Shown here piece by piece: positions 26,188 to 35,412 of a DNA stretch of 64,000 nt. The stretch lies in NCBI RefSeq assembly GCF_040549485.1, contig NZ_JBEPTK010000016.1, forward strand, positions 26,502-90,501, written 5' to 3'. The translations under genes were made by a program, and so were the position numbers. The stretch is from Constrictibacter sp. MBR-5 (GTDB lineage: Bacteria > Pseudomonadota > Alphaproteobacteria > JAJUGE01). Position 1 is the first letter of the stretch; every line of letters starts with the position of its first letter. Below the pieces are notes generated by a model that searched no databases, was not told where the DNA came from, and worked only from the letters and a program-made list of their open reading frames with translations.

Positions 26188-27105
26188 ATGCCGCGCACGA
26201 TCCATATCACCGTTCCGTCGGGCCGCCGCGAGGTGCTTCTGGATCGCCTGCGGGAGGTCGAGGGAGTGGTCGGTATCCTGCTTCACCTTGAAGCATCTCG
26301 AATGCCGCCGGGTGATCTCGTCACGGTCCGCGGCACGAACGATGCGTCTTGTTCGGTGGTGCGGATCGTTGCCGATATGGGGCTCGCCGAGGATGGCGCC
26401 ATCGCGATCGACGAGCCGGTGGGATTGGTTTCGGGCGTCCGGCGAAGCAAGCTCGACGGCGACACCAGCGAAGCGAGCTGGGAAGAGATGGACACGCTGC
26501 TGCGGCGGGATGCCAATCCTTCGCACAACTTCCTGGCTCTCATGTTCCTGGCGGGGATGGTCGCGGGGGCCGGCCTCTTCGTAGACACGCTGCACATTGT
26601 GGCGGGTGCAATGCTGATCGCTCCGGGTTTCGAACCGCTGGTACGGGTTTGCCTCGGCTTGGCGAGCGGGCTTCCGGACACCGCGAGGCGGGGCGCCGCG
26701 GGCGTTCTGGCGGGATATTTCGCCGTCGCCGTCGGCGGTTCGGCCGGGGCGGCAGCGGCAGCATGGGCCGACCCCGCCCTCGACTTGAACGCTATGTTCG
26801 ATGGCACCTGGGTTCAATACTGGACGAGTTTCAACCTTACGTCGGTCATCGTGGCGGTTGCAGCCGGCCTCGCCGGATCGATCGTTGTGAATTCCCACCA
26901 GACCGTATTCGCGACCGGGGTCATGATTGCGCTCGCCCTCATTCCGGGCATGGCGATCTTTGGGGCGGGCATTGCCGCGGGAGAATTCGCGCTGGCCCTG
27001 CGGGGCCTCGCGCGATGGGGCGTCGACGCCGCCGCCGTGCTGGTGGCCTGCCTCGTCGTGTTCGGCCTCAAGCGCGCCCTTCTGCGGCGTGGCGCCCATG
27101 GGTAG
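26188..27105 (+). CDS. DUF389 membrane protein
   Basis: The protein has 305 residues. The N-terminal 100 form a soluble domain (ITVPSGRREVLLDRLREVEG, a ferredoxin-like fold in this family). They are followed by about six membrane helices with the DUF389 signature: NFLALMFLAGMVAGAGLF, HIVAGAMLIAPGFEPLVR, and FNLTSVIVAVAAGLAGSIV. The function of the family is unknown. The chosen ATG has GAGGGGC just upstream, whereas longer frames lack similarity. It is preceded and followed by non-coding stretches, so it seems to be a single-gene unit. Confidence 0.85.
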   Translation: MPRTIHITVPSGRREVLLDRLREVEGVVGILLHLEASRMPPGDLVTVRGTNDASCSVVRIVADMGLAEDGAIAIDEPVGLVSGVRRSKLDGDTSEASWEEMDTLLRRDANPSHNFLALMFLAGMVAGAGLFVDTLHIVAGAMLIAPGFEPLVRVCLGLASGLPDTARRGAAGVLAGYFAVAVGGSAGAAAAAWADPALDLNAMFDGTWVQYWTSFNLTSVIVAVAAGLAGSIVVNSHQTVFATGVMIALALIPGMAIFGAGIAAGEFALALRGLARWGVDAAAVLVACLVVFGLKRALLRRGAHG

Positions 27106-27394
27106 GCCGCCCGTTCTGGTGCAGAGGCATGCGCGCCTAACGTCGTCCGATCTGGAGCCTGCATCGGGTCAGCGCGAGCCGTGACGTCCGGAACGAAATG
27201 TTCCAGATGCACAATAAGCGTCTCTCGCTTACGGGAGCGGCCAGGGAAGGGCATCCGCCGACCGAGGGTGAGGCGAGGTTGCCCGTGTGCAGCCCGAAAG
27301 GACTGCCCGGCGCCGGCCCCGCCGATTGCGTCACCCCCGACCTGCCATACCCCCGCTGCCAACCCCAGGACCACGAACAGCAGCAGGACGGCGA

Positions 27395-27664
27395 TCAGGT
27401 GGGACGGGAAGGACGCGCCGGATAACGGTGCGAGGGCGAGGTCTGCGCCGAACCCTCCCGGTGCCGCCGTTGCTCGGCACCGACCTCTCCGGGCGTCGGC
27501 GCAACATCGCCAGCTTCGGCGTCGGTGTCGAGCGGAGCGGCCGCAGGGTCCGGCGCGGAAACCTTGTCCCCGGACCGCCCCGCGTCGATGTGCGAGCGCA
27601 GCTGTGTGACATTGGGTTCGCCCGAGCCCTCATTGGCACGCTTGCCGGCAGGGTCGTCTCTCAT
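27395..27664 (-). CDS. Small conserved hydrophilic protein
   Basis: The protein has 89 residues, with a strong GGAGGAG just before the ATG at 27664. The sequence is charged and disordered-looking, with the segment IDAGRSGDKVSAPDPAAAPL followed by DTDAEAG, which I recognise as a pattern in small unnamed proteins of Alphaproteobacteria. It follows the next gene on the same strand by 29 bases, so the two are probably cotranscribed. Function unknown. Confidence 0.65.
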   Translation of the reverse strand: MRDDPAGKRANEGSGEPNVTQLRSHIDAGRSGDKVSAPDPAAAPLDTDAEAGDVAPTPGEVGAEQRRHREGSAQTSPSHRYPARPSRPT

Positions 27665-27693
27665 TCGCTCCTCCGCGGCCCGGGCCGCCGGCG

Positions 27694-27879
27694 TCACCGG
27701 TCCTGCTGGTAGCCCTGGTGATGCGTGTTCTGGTGAATATCGCCCTGGCGACCCTGTTCGCGGGTGTTCCGGGGGACCGTCTCCGATTTGTGGTCATCGA
27801 CGTTGCGGGTCGCGGGGTTTCCCGGGCCCCCCGTACTGCGATTGGCCGGGGGCACGGACGGCATGTCGCTCTTGCTCAT
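27694..27879 (-). CDS. Small hydrophilic protein ending in GYQQDR
   Basis: The protein has 61 residues, rich in Asn, Gln and Gly, with the ending TREQGRQGDIHQNTHHQGYQ then QDR. Similar short proteins ending in NxGYQQDR are common and unnamed in rhizobia and relatives. A perfect GGAGG lies eight bases before the ATG, good evidence that it is real despite its size. First gene of a two-gene unit. Function unknown; composition suggests a stress-related hydrophilin-like protein, as inference only. Confidence 0.7.
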   Translation of the reverse strand: MSKSDMPSVPPANRSTGGPGNPATRNVDDHKSETVPRNTREQGRQGDIHQNTHHQGYQQDR

Positions 27880-28196
27880 GAGGATCCTCCTTCAATTTCA
27901 CTCAGTGCCGAAGATGGTGCTTTGGCGGCACGCTGCCGCGATCAGCGCCGCGTCATGCACCGCGGCCGGTGTCGGGACGGTTTTGCACCTGCCGCGTTTC
28001 GCTAGGCTCATAACAACCGGAAGTGCCGCCGGTTCGCCGGCCGTTCTATTTCAGATGTCGACATCCCGCCTGACATCACGCCCCGCCATGGACAGGGCCC
28101 AGCGATGGCGAAGCCGACGACGCCTGTCGCGCGGATGACCATGCCGCACAGTGCCTGATCGCGCTCGAACCGGATCCGGTGATGTTCGCGTAGGCG
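27880..28196. other. About 315 bases between divergent genes, no gene recognised
   Basis: The left end holds the ribosome-binding site of the small minus-strand gene. An imperfect GC-rich inverted repeat (ACCGGAAGTGCCGCCGGTT, 28017-28035) is visible. Otherwise nothing is identified. Confidence 0.4.
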
Positions 28197-29650
28197 ATGG
28201 TTAGAGCCGCGCTTCGACCCGATGACGGGGCCGCCCGCTTCCCTGACGGCATGTCGAGGCGGAACGATAGCCGCCTCGCGCGCTTGATCTGCAGCATCCG
28301 TTTCTCTGGTGGGAATGGCGCATTGTCGAACCGGATACGCACGCTCTGGGATGCGCTCCGCACGAGCCTGTGGTTGATCCCGGCGATCATGATTGTGGCG
28401 GGGGCGGCGCTGTCGGTGGCGATGCTGCACATCGACGCTGGCGATCGGGCCGAGAACGGCGTCCATGCCTGGTGGATCAACGGCGGCGACGGGGAGGACG
28501 CGCGCAACCTGCTCTCTACGTTGCTGACGGCCATCACTACGATGGCCAGCATGGCCTTCTCCGTCACCGTCGTCGCACTTACCCTCGCCGCCAATGTCTA
28601 CGGGTCACGACTGATCCGGAATTTCAGGGCGGATCTGCGTACGCAGTTGGTGCTCCGAGTCTTCGCGCTGACGATCGTCTACTGCCTGATCGTCTTGCGT
28701 TCCGTTCATGGCAAGGCGCCGATCCCGGACGTGCCGCACGCGTCCGTGACCGTCGGAACCGGAATGGCGCTGTTCTCGGTCTTGGCGCTCCTGGTGTTCA
28801 TCCAAGGCGTCGCCCGTCTGATGGTCGCCGACGAGGTCATAAGACGCGTCCGCGACGACATCGACGGCACCATCGAGGAGTTTGACCGACTCAACGGAGG
28901 AGACGGTCCCGAACACGGCCCCACAGACCTGCCCGGCGACTTCGAGGCGATGGCGCTGCGCCTCTCCCTGCCGTGGGAGGGATATGTGCAGGCAATTGAT
29001 CATGACGGCTTTCTAGAGTGGGCTGAACGACACGATTCCATCGTGCGACTGGAGTTCGTGCGGGAGATTTCCTCGTCCAGGGCGACCGGCCCATCCTCGT
29101 GTATCCGAAGCCGGCCGATCCGGTCCGGGCGCGCAAGGACATCGAGCGATTTCTGGTGGTCGGTGCGGAACGCACGCCGACACAGGATCTGGAATTTGCC
29201 ATCCGCCACCTCGTCGAAGTGGCGCTTCGTGCGCTCTCTCCCGGCATAAACGACCCCTATACGGCCGTCGCTGTGGTCGACCGTCTCCGGGGCTGCCTGT
29301 CTAGGGTGATGGCATGCCGCCTGCCGGCGGAGACGGTCCGCGACCGAGCGGGCAGGGTCCGTCTCTGGAGACGCACCACCACCTATACCGGTATCCTCGA
29401 TGCCGCATTCCATCAGATCAGACAGGCCGCTTCTGAGAAGCCTGCCGTGTTGATCCATATGCTCGAAGCCATCGCCCGGATCGCCGACCACACTCGCCTG
29501 GACGAGCAGCGAGCGGCCTTGGCCCGTCATGCTCGGCTGATTTGCGCGGCCGGCGAGCGGACTCTCCAGGAGCCCGCAGACAGGGACGACCTGTTGCGCA
29601 GCTTCAGGCTCGCGATCGAAGCGGTGGAGGGGGCCGCCCGATCGGAATAG
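28197..29650 (+). pseudogene. DUF2254 membrane protein, split by a one-base frameshift
   Basis: The first frame (28197 to about 29062) gives four membrane helices (LWLIPAIMIVAGAALSVAML, TTMASMAFSVTVVALTLAA and two more) and the central soluble part of DUF2254. At about 29060-29063 the G-run in GTGCGGGAGATTTC is one base too short. The next frame continues the family sequence at once (GDFLVQGDRPILVYPKPADP, LRALSPGINDPYTAVAVVDR) to the stop at 29650. Adding one G restores a single protein. It may be a true mutation or a sequencing error. The start is uncertain: ATG 28197, ATG 28251 or TTG 28323, the last having GGTGGGA upstream. Function of the family is unknown. Confidence 0.75.
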
Positions 29651-29782
29651 CGCTTGCCGGAGTGAGCGAGCCGGAGACATGGGAACCGCCCTGCCGCAGT
29701 TATCCTTCCTCCTCCTTCGATGCATCTGCCTGCCCCCGAAAACGCCTCGCTTGCTCTCCAGCCAAACGTCCGGGAGCCGCAC

Positions 29783-30350
29783 ATGGCGAATGAAGCAGAC
29801 ACCAAGAACATCGAGGATGTGCTGGCCGAAGTCGGCGAGGCAGCTGGCAAGGGCAATTCCGTCTCGGTAGGAGACCACTGGATGCCGTCGGACAACGGTC
29901 GCTGGGGCCGTTCCTGATCGTCCTCGCTCTGATCGCGTTCACGCCGCTCGGAGGTGTCCCGGGTTTACCCACGGTACTTGCGGTGATGGTGGTCCTGCTT
30001 GTGGGCCAGCTGCTCGTCGGCAAGAAGCGGTTCTGGCTACCCGCGATCGTCCGCCGCAGGAGCATCGCCTCGGAAATGCTCGACAAGACGATGAGCTATG
30101 TACGTCCTGTGGCGCGAGCGGTGGACAAGGTGGTGAAACCGCGTCTGACCTTGGCTGACCGAAGGCGGCGCCGGCCGAGATTTAGCGGCTTCCTGCACGC
30201 TCGCCGCGCTGACGATCCCGCCCTTGGAGATAGTGCCATTTGCCGGTTCAGTTTCATGGGCGGCGATAGCGGCCTTCGGACTGGAGCTTCCTCGCAAATT
30301 CTTTTCAACAGGTGCTGGTTCCGCCAGTTCGCACGGGCGATGCCGTGATG
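29783..30350 (+). pseudogene. ExoD-like protein, decayed
   Basis: An ExoD-type sequence is spread over three frames. MANEADTKNIEDVLAEVGEA is in the first. After a one-base loss near 29880 the second frame reads LDAVGQRSLGPFLIVLALIA, FTPLGGVPGLPTVLAVMVVL and RRRSIASEMLDKTMSYVRPV. After another shift near 30165-30185 the third reads AASCTLAALTIPPLEIVPFA then GSVSWAAIAAFGL before it loses similarity. ExoD proteins are membrane proteins first named for exopolysaccharide synthesis and alkaline tolerance in rhizobia. Two breaks and a diverged tail show it is non-functional. Confidence 0.75.
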
Positions 30351-30887
30351 TCGGATAACCTCGGCAGTCACAGCGTTAGTATAAGATCCAACGCCATCCC
30401 GACCCGGGAGAAATCATACTCCAATCTCAACGATCTCGCCGCGAATCCTCCGGCGCGGGGTGCGTTCGGCTTGGCGCTGATGGAGGCGGTAGGAGCCCCG
30501 CACTCTACCATAACGGAACTCCGCGACACCGCGAAGGACGGAGAATTCGCCTGGGCCCGGATGCTGCGCTTCAAGGCGACCGAGCCGGGCGGGCGGATGC
30601 TACGCTGGACCGGAATGCGAGCGGAAGCGGAGGCTTCGGCTAAGGGCGCCGTCCCCGAGTGCTGCTCGCCTTCGAGGGTAAACGGATCGCCGCCCTCGAC
30701 ACGAGCCCGAGGTTCGACGAGGAGCCGCTGCGTGTCGACCTGGGTAGAACCTTACGCGGTGGTGATAGGTTACCAGGGCTTTGACGACTCTGGCGTGTCG
30801 CTCTCGTTCCGGCGCCGGGGCTGCTGCGGGGACAAACGGGAACGGATCCGTCGGATCTCGGTTATCCGAGCCACGATGGCGCCCTGA
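30348..30887 (+). CDS. Unrecognised open frame, possibly a decayed gene
   Basis: The frame codes for 179 residues. The first half (DLAANPPARGAFGLALMEAV, then TAKDGEFAWARMLRFKATEP) looks coding, while the second half is Arg/Ser/Cys-rich and does not. In another frame the second half reads VLLAFEGKRIAALDTSPRFD then EEPLRVDLG, which looks much more like protein, so a frameshift near 30655 is likely. I cannot name the family. It lies in a stretch of broken genes. Confidence 0.25.
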   Translation: MSDNLGSHSVSIRSNAIPTREKSYSNLNDLAANPPARGAFGLALMEAVGAPHSTITELRDTAKDGEFAWARMLRFKATEPGGRMLRWTGMRAEAEASAKGAVPECCSPSRVNGSPPSTRARGSTRSRCVSTWVEPYAVVIGYQGFDDSGVSLSFRRRGCCGDKRERIRRISVIRATMAP

Positions 30888-31115
30888 GAATGAGATCGAT
30901 CGAATGCGCAGAATGCCTCTCCCCATATGGTCCGCCGGGCAGTGTGCAGCCCGCCGCAAGCAGGTTCTCGGGTCCATTGCTGCGCCCCTCTCGACCTGCG
31001 GTGGATCGAGGGCGCGGCAGTTCGCGCGGGGGGATGAGCGGGTGACCCCGCCGGATGCGCTTTCCAACGTTGTCATCGAGGGCCGCTCCTGACGTTCCAG
31101 CACATGGAGGTTTCA

Positions 31116-31445
31116 ATGCCGGTGTTCCGGCTCGAGCCGAACGAAGATGCCCAGGACGCCGAGCGCTGGAGCCGCAGCGCCTACCGCGGCGCCTGCCTTG
31201 TAGCGGCCGAGGATGGCGAAGCCGCCCGTCGTTATGCCGACGCGGCCTACGTCGAGACCGGGCGTGAAGGAGAGAAGTCTTCACCCTGGATGGACGATGG
31301 GCTGGTCGCATGCCGCGCGGTGGCCGCGACTGGCGAGCCGCCACCTTTGGGGTGGGTCAGGAACCAGGAGACGGGCCTCGTCACGGATGCGAAGACCGGG
31401 CGGACCTTCCACCCTGAAGGAATGGCCGGGAGGCCGACGCTTTAG
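31116..31445 (+). CDS. Conserved hypothetical protein
   Basis: The protein has 109 residues, acidic and without membrane segments: MPVFRLEPNEDAQDAERWSR, then YRGACLVAAEDGEAARRYAD. The pattern (MPVFRLEP, a W or Y-RG-x-CLV core, an AEDGEAAR helix) is one I associate with small unnamed alphaproteobacterial proteins. The C-terminal segment GWVRNQETGLVTDAKTGRTF resembles a short degraded repeat. GGAGG lies four to nine bases before the ATG at 31116. It is the only intact-looking gene in the 28-32.5 kb decay zone. Confidence 0.6.
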   Translation: MPVFRLEPNEDAQDAERWSRSAYRGACLVAAEDGEAARRYADAAYVETGREGEKSSPWMDDGLVACRAVAATGEPPPLGWVRNQETGLVTDAKTGRTFHPEGMAGRPTL

Positions 31446-31721
31446 ATCAGGCGTCCGCTCACGACGAGCGTCCTTCTGGCTGCGAGAAGCAGGCGGGCGA
31501 TGGTGGTGGAGAGGCTGCCCTAGCGCCGCGAGATGCTGACTTGGCACGCTTGAGAGAGCGACGTCAGAGCAGGTTGGTAGACGAGGTACCCGGCGCAGCC
31601 CGAGAAGGCGAGCGCGATCATGGCGAGGACACCGTCATGGGCCATCAATGCCACGGTTCGTGAATCGCTGACCTCCGGCGCTTGGATTTGATCCGCTCGG
31701 GTGATCGGCGGTAGCGTTGGG
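31446..31721. other. 275-base spacer before the IS5-type remnant
   Basis: No gene is recognised. The right part may include the left end of the transposable element, but I could not identify a matching inverted repeat on the other side. Confidence 0.35.
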
Positions 31722-32252
31722 ATGGCGGGGCAGACTGGTTTCTTCGACCTGGACGAGCGCTATGCGGGGGTGAGCGCCAGCGGGGATCCACTGGAACGGC
31801 TGTCGCGAGTGGATTTCGAGATCTTCCGTGGGAGCTGGAGCGAGCGCTGAAGCGGTCGGAGCTGCGCCGGGGCGGGCGTCCGCCGATGGACGTGGCGATG
31901 ATGTTCAAGGTCCTGGTGCTGCAGGCGCTGTGGAGTCTGTCGGACGAGCAGGTTGACGCCTATCGCAGTGCCGCCAACGAGCGAGCGATCGCAGCGACGG
32001 GACGTCGCTCGATAGTCCACTTCCGCAAGCCGAAGGGCCGGCCGATGTCCGGGCTGCACCGGCGCGCCAACCGCGCCCACCTCCAGGGTGGGCTCGGCGG
32101 TGGAGCCTGTGTTCGCCGAGCAGAAGACACGGATGTGCCTCTTCGTGCGCACCGTCGGCCTCTCTAGAGCGCGCAACGAGATCGGCATGGTCAATCTCGC
32201 CTACAACATGCGCCGCCTGATCCGGGTCGACGCCCGATACGCCGCCGGATAA
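31722..32252 (+). mobile_element. IS5-family transposase remnant with internal deletion
   Basis: The N-terminus is typical of IS5 transposases: MAGQTGFFDLDERYAGVSAS, GDPLERLSRVDFEIFRG, then GGRPPMDVAMMFKVLVLQAL and YSLSD-like WSLSDEQ. The central catalytic part is deleted. The frame resumes with GRRSIVHFRKPKGRPM (the late part of the same family), shifts frame after HLQGG, and ends EPVFAEQKTRMCLFVRTVG, NEIGMVNLAYNMRRLI with a stop at 32250-32252. With the DDE residues lost it is inactive. It lies at the border between the decay zone and the survival island. Confidence 0.8.
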
Positions 32253-32536
32253 AGGCCGAGACGGATTGAACGCGGGGCCCCGGGGCCGGAAGAGCGCCAT
32301 GAATTGACGGGGGCCGTGCCCCATCAGGCTGATGTAGGGGCGGAAAGAGCGTGCAGATCAAGCCGTCCAAACGGCAGCGTCGCTTGTCGCGTCAGTGCTT
32401 CGCTGTGGCGTTGATCGGGTAGTCTCATCGGTCCGCCGTGGCCGCTTCAAGCGCTCTTGGTCCAGCCGAAGATCCTCCGACGGCCGCTCGCCGAGCGATC
32501 ACTCCTCGGGACAGGACGTAAAGGATTGTGACGTCT
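32253..32536. other. 284-base spacer between the IS5 remnant and pncA
   Basis: No gene, hairpin or operator is recognised. It may contain the right end of the transposable element. Confidence 0.35.
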
Positions 32537-33181
32537 TCAGGACCACCTGACGCTATCGGTTAGCGCGAGCACAGCGCCGGCCGCTGATATATCGTGGCGG
32601 GCGCGGGCCAGAGAACCGTCGAGATCGATCGCCCGGCAGGCATCTTCCAGGACGAGGACCTCAAAGCCTTCGCGGCGGCCGTCGATGGCGGACCACGCGA
32701 CGCAGAAATCGGTGGCGAGGCCTACGAGAAACAGACGTCGCAGACCGCGCTCGCGCAAATAGCCGGCAAGCCCAGTCGGCGTCCGCCGATCGTTCTCCCG
32801 GAAGATCGAGTAGGAATCGATCTCGCGGCGGAAGCCCTTGCGCATGATCAACGCGGCGTGAGGCAGGTGCAGGTCGGGATGGAGCGCAGCGCCGACGCTA
32901 GCCTGAACGCAGTGGTCCGGCCACAGCATCTGCTCGCCATAGGCGAGCGCAACCGTGTCGAAGGCATGCTGGCCCGGGTGCGACGAGGCGAAACTGGCGT
33001 GGCCGGCCGGATGCCAGTCCTGGGTGGCGATCACATGGTCGAAGCCGCCAGCCAACGCGTTCACCAGGGGCACGATCGCGTCGCCGTCGGGTACGGCCAG
33101 CGCGCCGCCCGGGCAGAAATCGTTCTGCACGTCCGTGACGATCAGAACATCGTCTTGAGCCGGGGTCAGATAGGCAGTCAC
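32537..33181 (-). CDS. pncA: Nicotinamidase
   Basis: The protein has 214 residues and is a cysteine hydrolase of the isochorismatase fold. Visible active-site parts are the Asp of VTDVQNDFCPGG, the metal-binding DWHPAGHASF with its histidines, the Lys of IMRKGF and the nucleophile Cys in GLATDFCV. It converts nicotinamide to nicotinate, the first step of the Preiss-Handler NAD salvage route. I chose GTG 33181, which has GGGGA six bases upstream; ATG 33205 lacks a ribosome-binding site. The later enzyme of the route (pncB) and the PRPP supplier (prs) are in the same island. Confidence 0.9.
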   Translation of the reverse strand: MTAYLTPAQDDVLIVTDVQNDFCPGGALAVPDGDAIVPLVNALAGGFDHVIATQDWHPAGHASFASSHPGQHAFDTVALAYGEQMLWPDHCVQASVGAALHPDLHLPHAALIMRKGFRREIDSYSIFRENDRRTPTGLAGYLRERGLRRLFLVGLATDFCVAWSAIDGRREGFEVLVLEDACRAIDLDGSLARARHDISAAGAVLALTDSVRWS

Positions 33182-33221
33182 GGCAGTTCCCCACCTCACT
33201 GGCATAGATGAGGACCAAAGC

Positions 33222-33482
33222 CTATGCCCGAGGGGCGCGCCTTGTCACCGTGGAGGACGGGGCGGCCTCCACGTCGTCGCACAGGGTGCAGTCGATGCCG
33301 TGCGCCGATATGGTCCACCCTGTCGCAGTGGCGCTCTCGTATTTCCGCACCGCTTCGGTGATTGCCGCGTCGCGCGCCCCCCCGTCGTCGATGGCATAGG
33401 TGGCGAGCGGCAATCGATGCGGCCGGCCGCAGCCGTCGCAGACCTCCCGGTAGAACGTCACGCGATAATGCCGCCGGACCAT
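33222..33482 (-). CDS. Hypothetical protein with two Cys pairs
   Basis: The protein has 86 residues. It contains CDGCGRPHRLPL and CTLC about 40 residues apart, a spacing that could form a small zinc-binding unit. The start ATG has GGTGGAGAG immediately upstream. It lies 40 bases before pncA on the same strand and may be in one transcript with DUF2267 and pncA. No family recognised. Confidence 0.55.
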   Translation of the reverse strand: MVRRHYRVTFYREVCDGCGRPHRLPLATYAIDDGGARDAAITEAVRKYESATATGWTISAHGIDCTLCDDVEAAPSSTVTRRAPRA

Positions 33483-33539
33483 CTCTCCACCGTCCCTTCG
33501 TTTCCTGCGCAGGCGCCCACCCCGACTTACCCGTTCAGG

Positions 33540-33998
33540 TCAGGACACTGGCGCAGGACCGGCCTCGCTCGGCGTTCCGGCGAGATCGCGCAGCCCCTGC
33601 GGGAGAATGAGAACGATCTTTCCCATCTCCTCCGGATCGATCCTCTGCCACAACAGGGTGAACACTGCCCGCACGCCAGTCTCGATGTCCGGGACCGAAA
33701 GCTGAGGAAGCTCTCGACAGACGTGCTGCAGGAATGCGTCGACCGACCGCTCGCGTGTCGGGGTTTTTGATGGGCGCCAGCCCTCGTAGTAGAGACCGCG
33801 CAGGAGCATCGGCAGTTGCGCCGCCAGATGGACTGCATTCTCTGGCCCGAGCCGGTCGCGCAGCGCGTGCAGGCTCGCGCGCAGGATGCCATAGGCCAGA
33901 TGCCGGTCGTTGGTACCGACCTGTTCCATCAGTGCCTTGAGCCAGAGGTTCGTCTGCTGAACCGTCGTGTCGAATACCGGGAGCCCTGTGGTGCTCAT
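33540..33998 (-). CDS. DUF2267 protein
   Basis: The protein has 152 residues, all helical. The first 20 residues lead to the DUF2267 core: YGILRASLHALRDRLGPENA, AAQLPMLLRGLYYEGW, and FLQHVCRELP. The family is unannotated but frequent in clusters with stress and low-oxygen genes. It starts with GGAGATGAGTCATG. It is probably the first gene of a minus-strand unit with the Cys-pair protein (58 bases away) and pncA. Its long upstream region is shared divergently with prs. Confidence 0.85.
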   Translation of the reverse strand: MSTTGLPVFDTTVQQTNLWLKALMEQVGTNDRHLAYGILRASLHALRDRLGPENAVHLAAQLPMLLRGLYYEGWRPSKTPTRERSVDAFLQHVCRELPQLSVPDIETGVRAVFTLLWQRIDPEEMGKIVLILPQGLRDLAGTPSEAGPAPVS

Positions 33999-34401
33999 GA
34001 CTCATCTCCGTGCCATAGCGTAACGATACTGAGCCGATCAACGTTCCCGCAGCGGCCCGATCCAATCGCTCCGCAATGTCGCGAATGACGCGCTTCTGTT
34101 CTACGCGATGGAGATCGACCTGCGGCGCAATGGCGTGGCGGGTACTCAGCCAAGCTCGATGAAGGCTGCGCCTCGCGTTTCATGGCAGATGTGGCCGATA
34201 TTCGCTCTTCGCGAACTTCCCCAAATCATTACGCACCGACAGCATCTGCGACTTCCTGCTCTTGTATAGACGGCGAGGCTGCGCCTCTTTGCGCTGGATC
34301 AAATCGAACCGTCTGTTTACGATTATTTCAGGTTCATGGGGATGAACCGGTGCAGCATGCGGTTCGAGTGAAAGCGTGACCAACCGAACCGGAGTGGCTT
34401 G
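33999..34401. other. 400-base divergent region between DUF2267 and prs
   Basis: No gene is recognised. It must hold two promoters. A degenerate FNR-like box for prs is listed separately. Around 34260-34330 the sequence is AT-richer (CTTGTATAGAC, GATTATTTCAGG), consistent with promoter DNA. Confidence 0.4.
34289..34302 (+). promoter_or_regulatory. Degenerate FNR/FixK-like site upstream of prs
   Basis: TTGCGCTGGATCAA keeps the right half ATCAA and the TTG of the left half, with two mismatches to TTGAY-N4-RTCAA. A -10-like GATTAT or TTATTT follows at 34321-34328, which would place the site at about -38 to -40. It is weak evidence compared with the perfect boxes at 38168 and 56546. Confidence 0.3.
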
Positions 34402-35412
34402 ATGACCGGCAACGAACCGCTACTCTTTTCCCTGCAACCCCACACGCAGTACGGTGAGAAGATCGCAGCCGCACTGGGCATCGCGCTGTGCGACTACGAA
34501 GATCGCAGGTTCGAGGACGGTGAGCATAAAGCCCGGCCGCTCGTCAGCGTTCGCGGGCGGGACGTCTATGTGCTCCAGTCCCTCTACGGCGAGCCGCGTG
34601 AAAGCCCCGACGACAAGCTCTGCCGCCTGCTCTTCTTCATCGGCACGCTGAAGGACGCCGCGGCCGCGAGCGTCACCGCCGTCGTCCCCTATCTCGCCTA
34701 TGCCCGGAAAGATCGAAGAACGCAGGCGCGGGATCCGATCACCATCCAGTATGTGGCCCGGCTGTTCGAAGCCGTCGGCACTGACCGCATCGTCACGCTG
34801 GAGGTACACAATCTGGCGGCCTACCAGAACGCCTTCCGCTGCCGGACGGAACACCTCGACTGCCGCCATCTCTTCATCCGGCATCTCCTTCCTTTGCTCG
34901 TCGAGACGGGGGCGGCTGTCGTTTCCCCCGATGCGGGCGGCGTGAAACGGGCGGAACTGTTCCGTACGGCGCTCGCCGCTGCGCTCGGACGGCCGATACC
35001 GCTGGCATTCATGGAAAAGCAGCGCGCGTTGGGGGTCGTCTCCGGTGAGTTGCTTACCGGGGACGTTGCGGGACGGGCCGCAATCATCATCGACGACCTG
35101 ATCAGCACCGGCACGACGATGCTGCGCGCCGCGCGCGCCTGCCGAAATGCGGGGGCGGGCGCGGTCTACGCGGTCGCCACGCACGGCCTGTTTGTCGGGG
35201 ATGCAGGAAGGGTTCTCGACGACCCACTGTTTGATGCGGTGGTCGTGACGGACACGGTGCCTGCGTTCCGATTGCCTGAGGATCTCGTGCGCCGAAAACT
35301 GACGGTGCTGTCCACGGCGCCCCTGGTCGGAGAGGCCATCCGCCGGATCAACGCGAACGGCTCGATCATCGAGTTGCTGTCCGATCCTGCGCTGCCCGCG
35401 TTCGACGTCTAA
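34402..35412 (+). CDS. prs: Ribose-phosphate pyrophosphokinase (PRPP synthetase)
   Basis: The protein has 336 residues, a usual length. It makes phosphoribosyl pyrophosphate from ribose 5-phosphate and ATP in the cytoplasm. The PRPP-binding loop is IIIDDLISTGTT, the ATP/flexible-loop region has PYLAYARKDRRTQARDPIT, and VVSPDAGGVKRAELF matches the family. It differs from typical housekeeping Prs in several places (for example EDGEHKARPLVSVRGRDVYV), so it may be a second, specialised copy. GGAG lies 11 bases before ATG 34402. Its product feeds pncB and the phosphoribosyltransferase nearby. Its stop overlaps the stop of the convergent kinase-like gene. Confidence 0.88.
   Translation: MTGNEPLLFSLQPHTQYGEKIAAALGIALCDYEDRRFEDGEHKARPLVSVRGRDVYVLQSLYGEPRESPDDKLCRLLFFIGTLKDAAAASVTAVVPYLAYARKDRRTQARDPITIQYVARLFEAVGTDRIVTLEVHNLAAYQNAFRCRTEHLDCRHLFIRHLLPLLVETGAAVVSPDAGGVKRAELFRTALAAALGRPIPLAFMEKQRALGVVSGELLTGDVAGRAAIIIDDLISTGTTMLRAARACRNAGAGAVYAVATHGLFVGDAGRVLDDPLFDAVVVTDTVPAFRLPEDLVRRKLTVLSTAPLVGEAIRRINANGSIIELLSDPALPAFDV

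Noticed and set aside
32301..32315. GAATTGACGGGGGCC, identical to a conserved 16S rRNA stretch
   Set aside because: The neighbouring bases do not match 16S rRNA (AGCGCCAT before, GTGCCCC after), so it is a chance 15-base identity, perhaps in an IS end.
34005..34045. TTGATCGGCTCAGT upstream of the DUF2267 gene as an FNR site
   Set aside because: The right half is out of register with TTGAY-N4-RTCAA.
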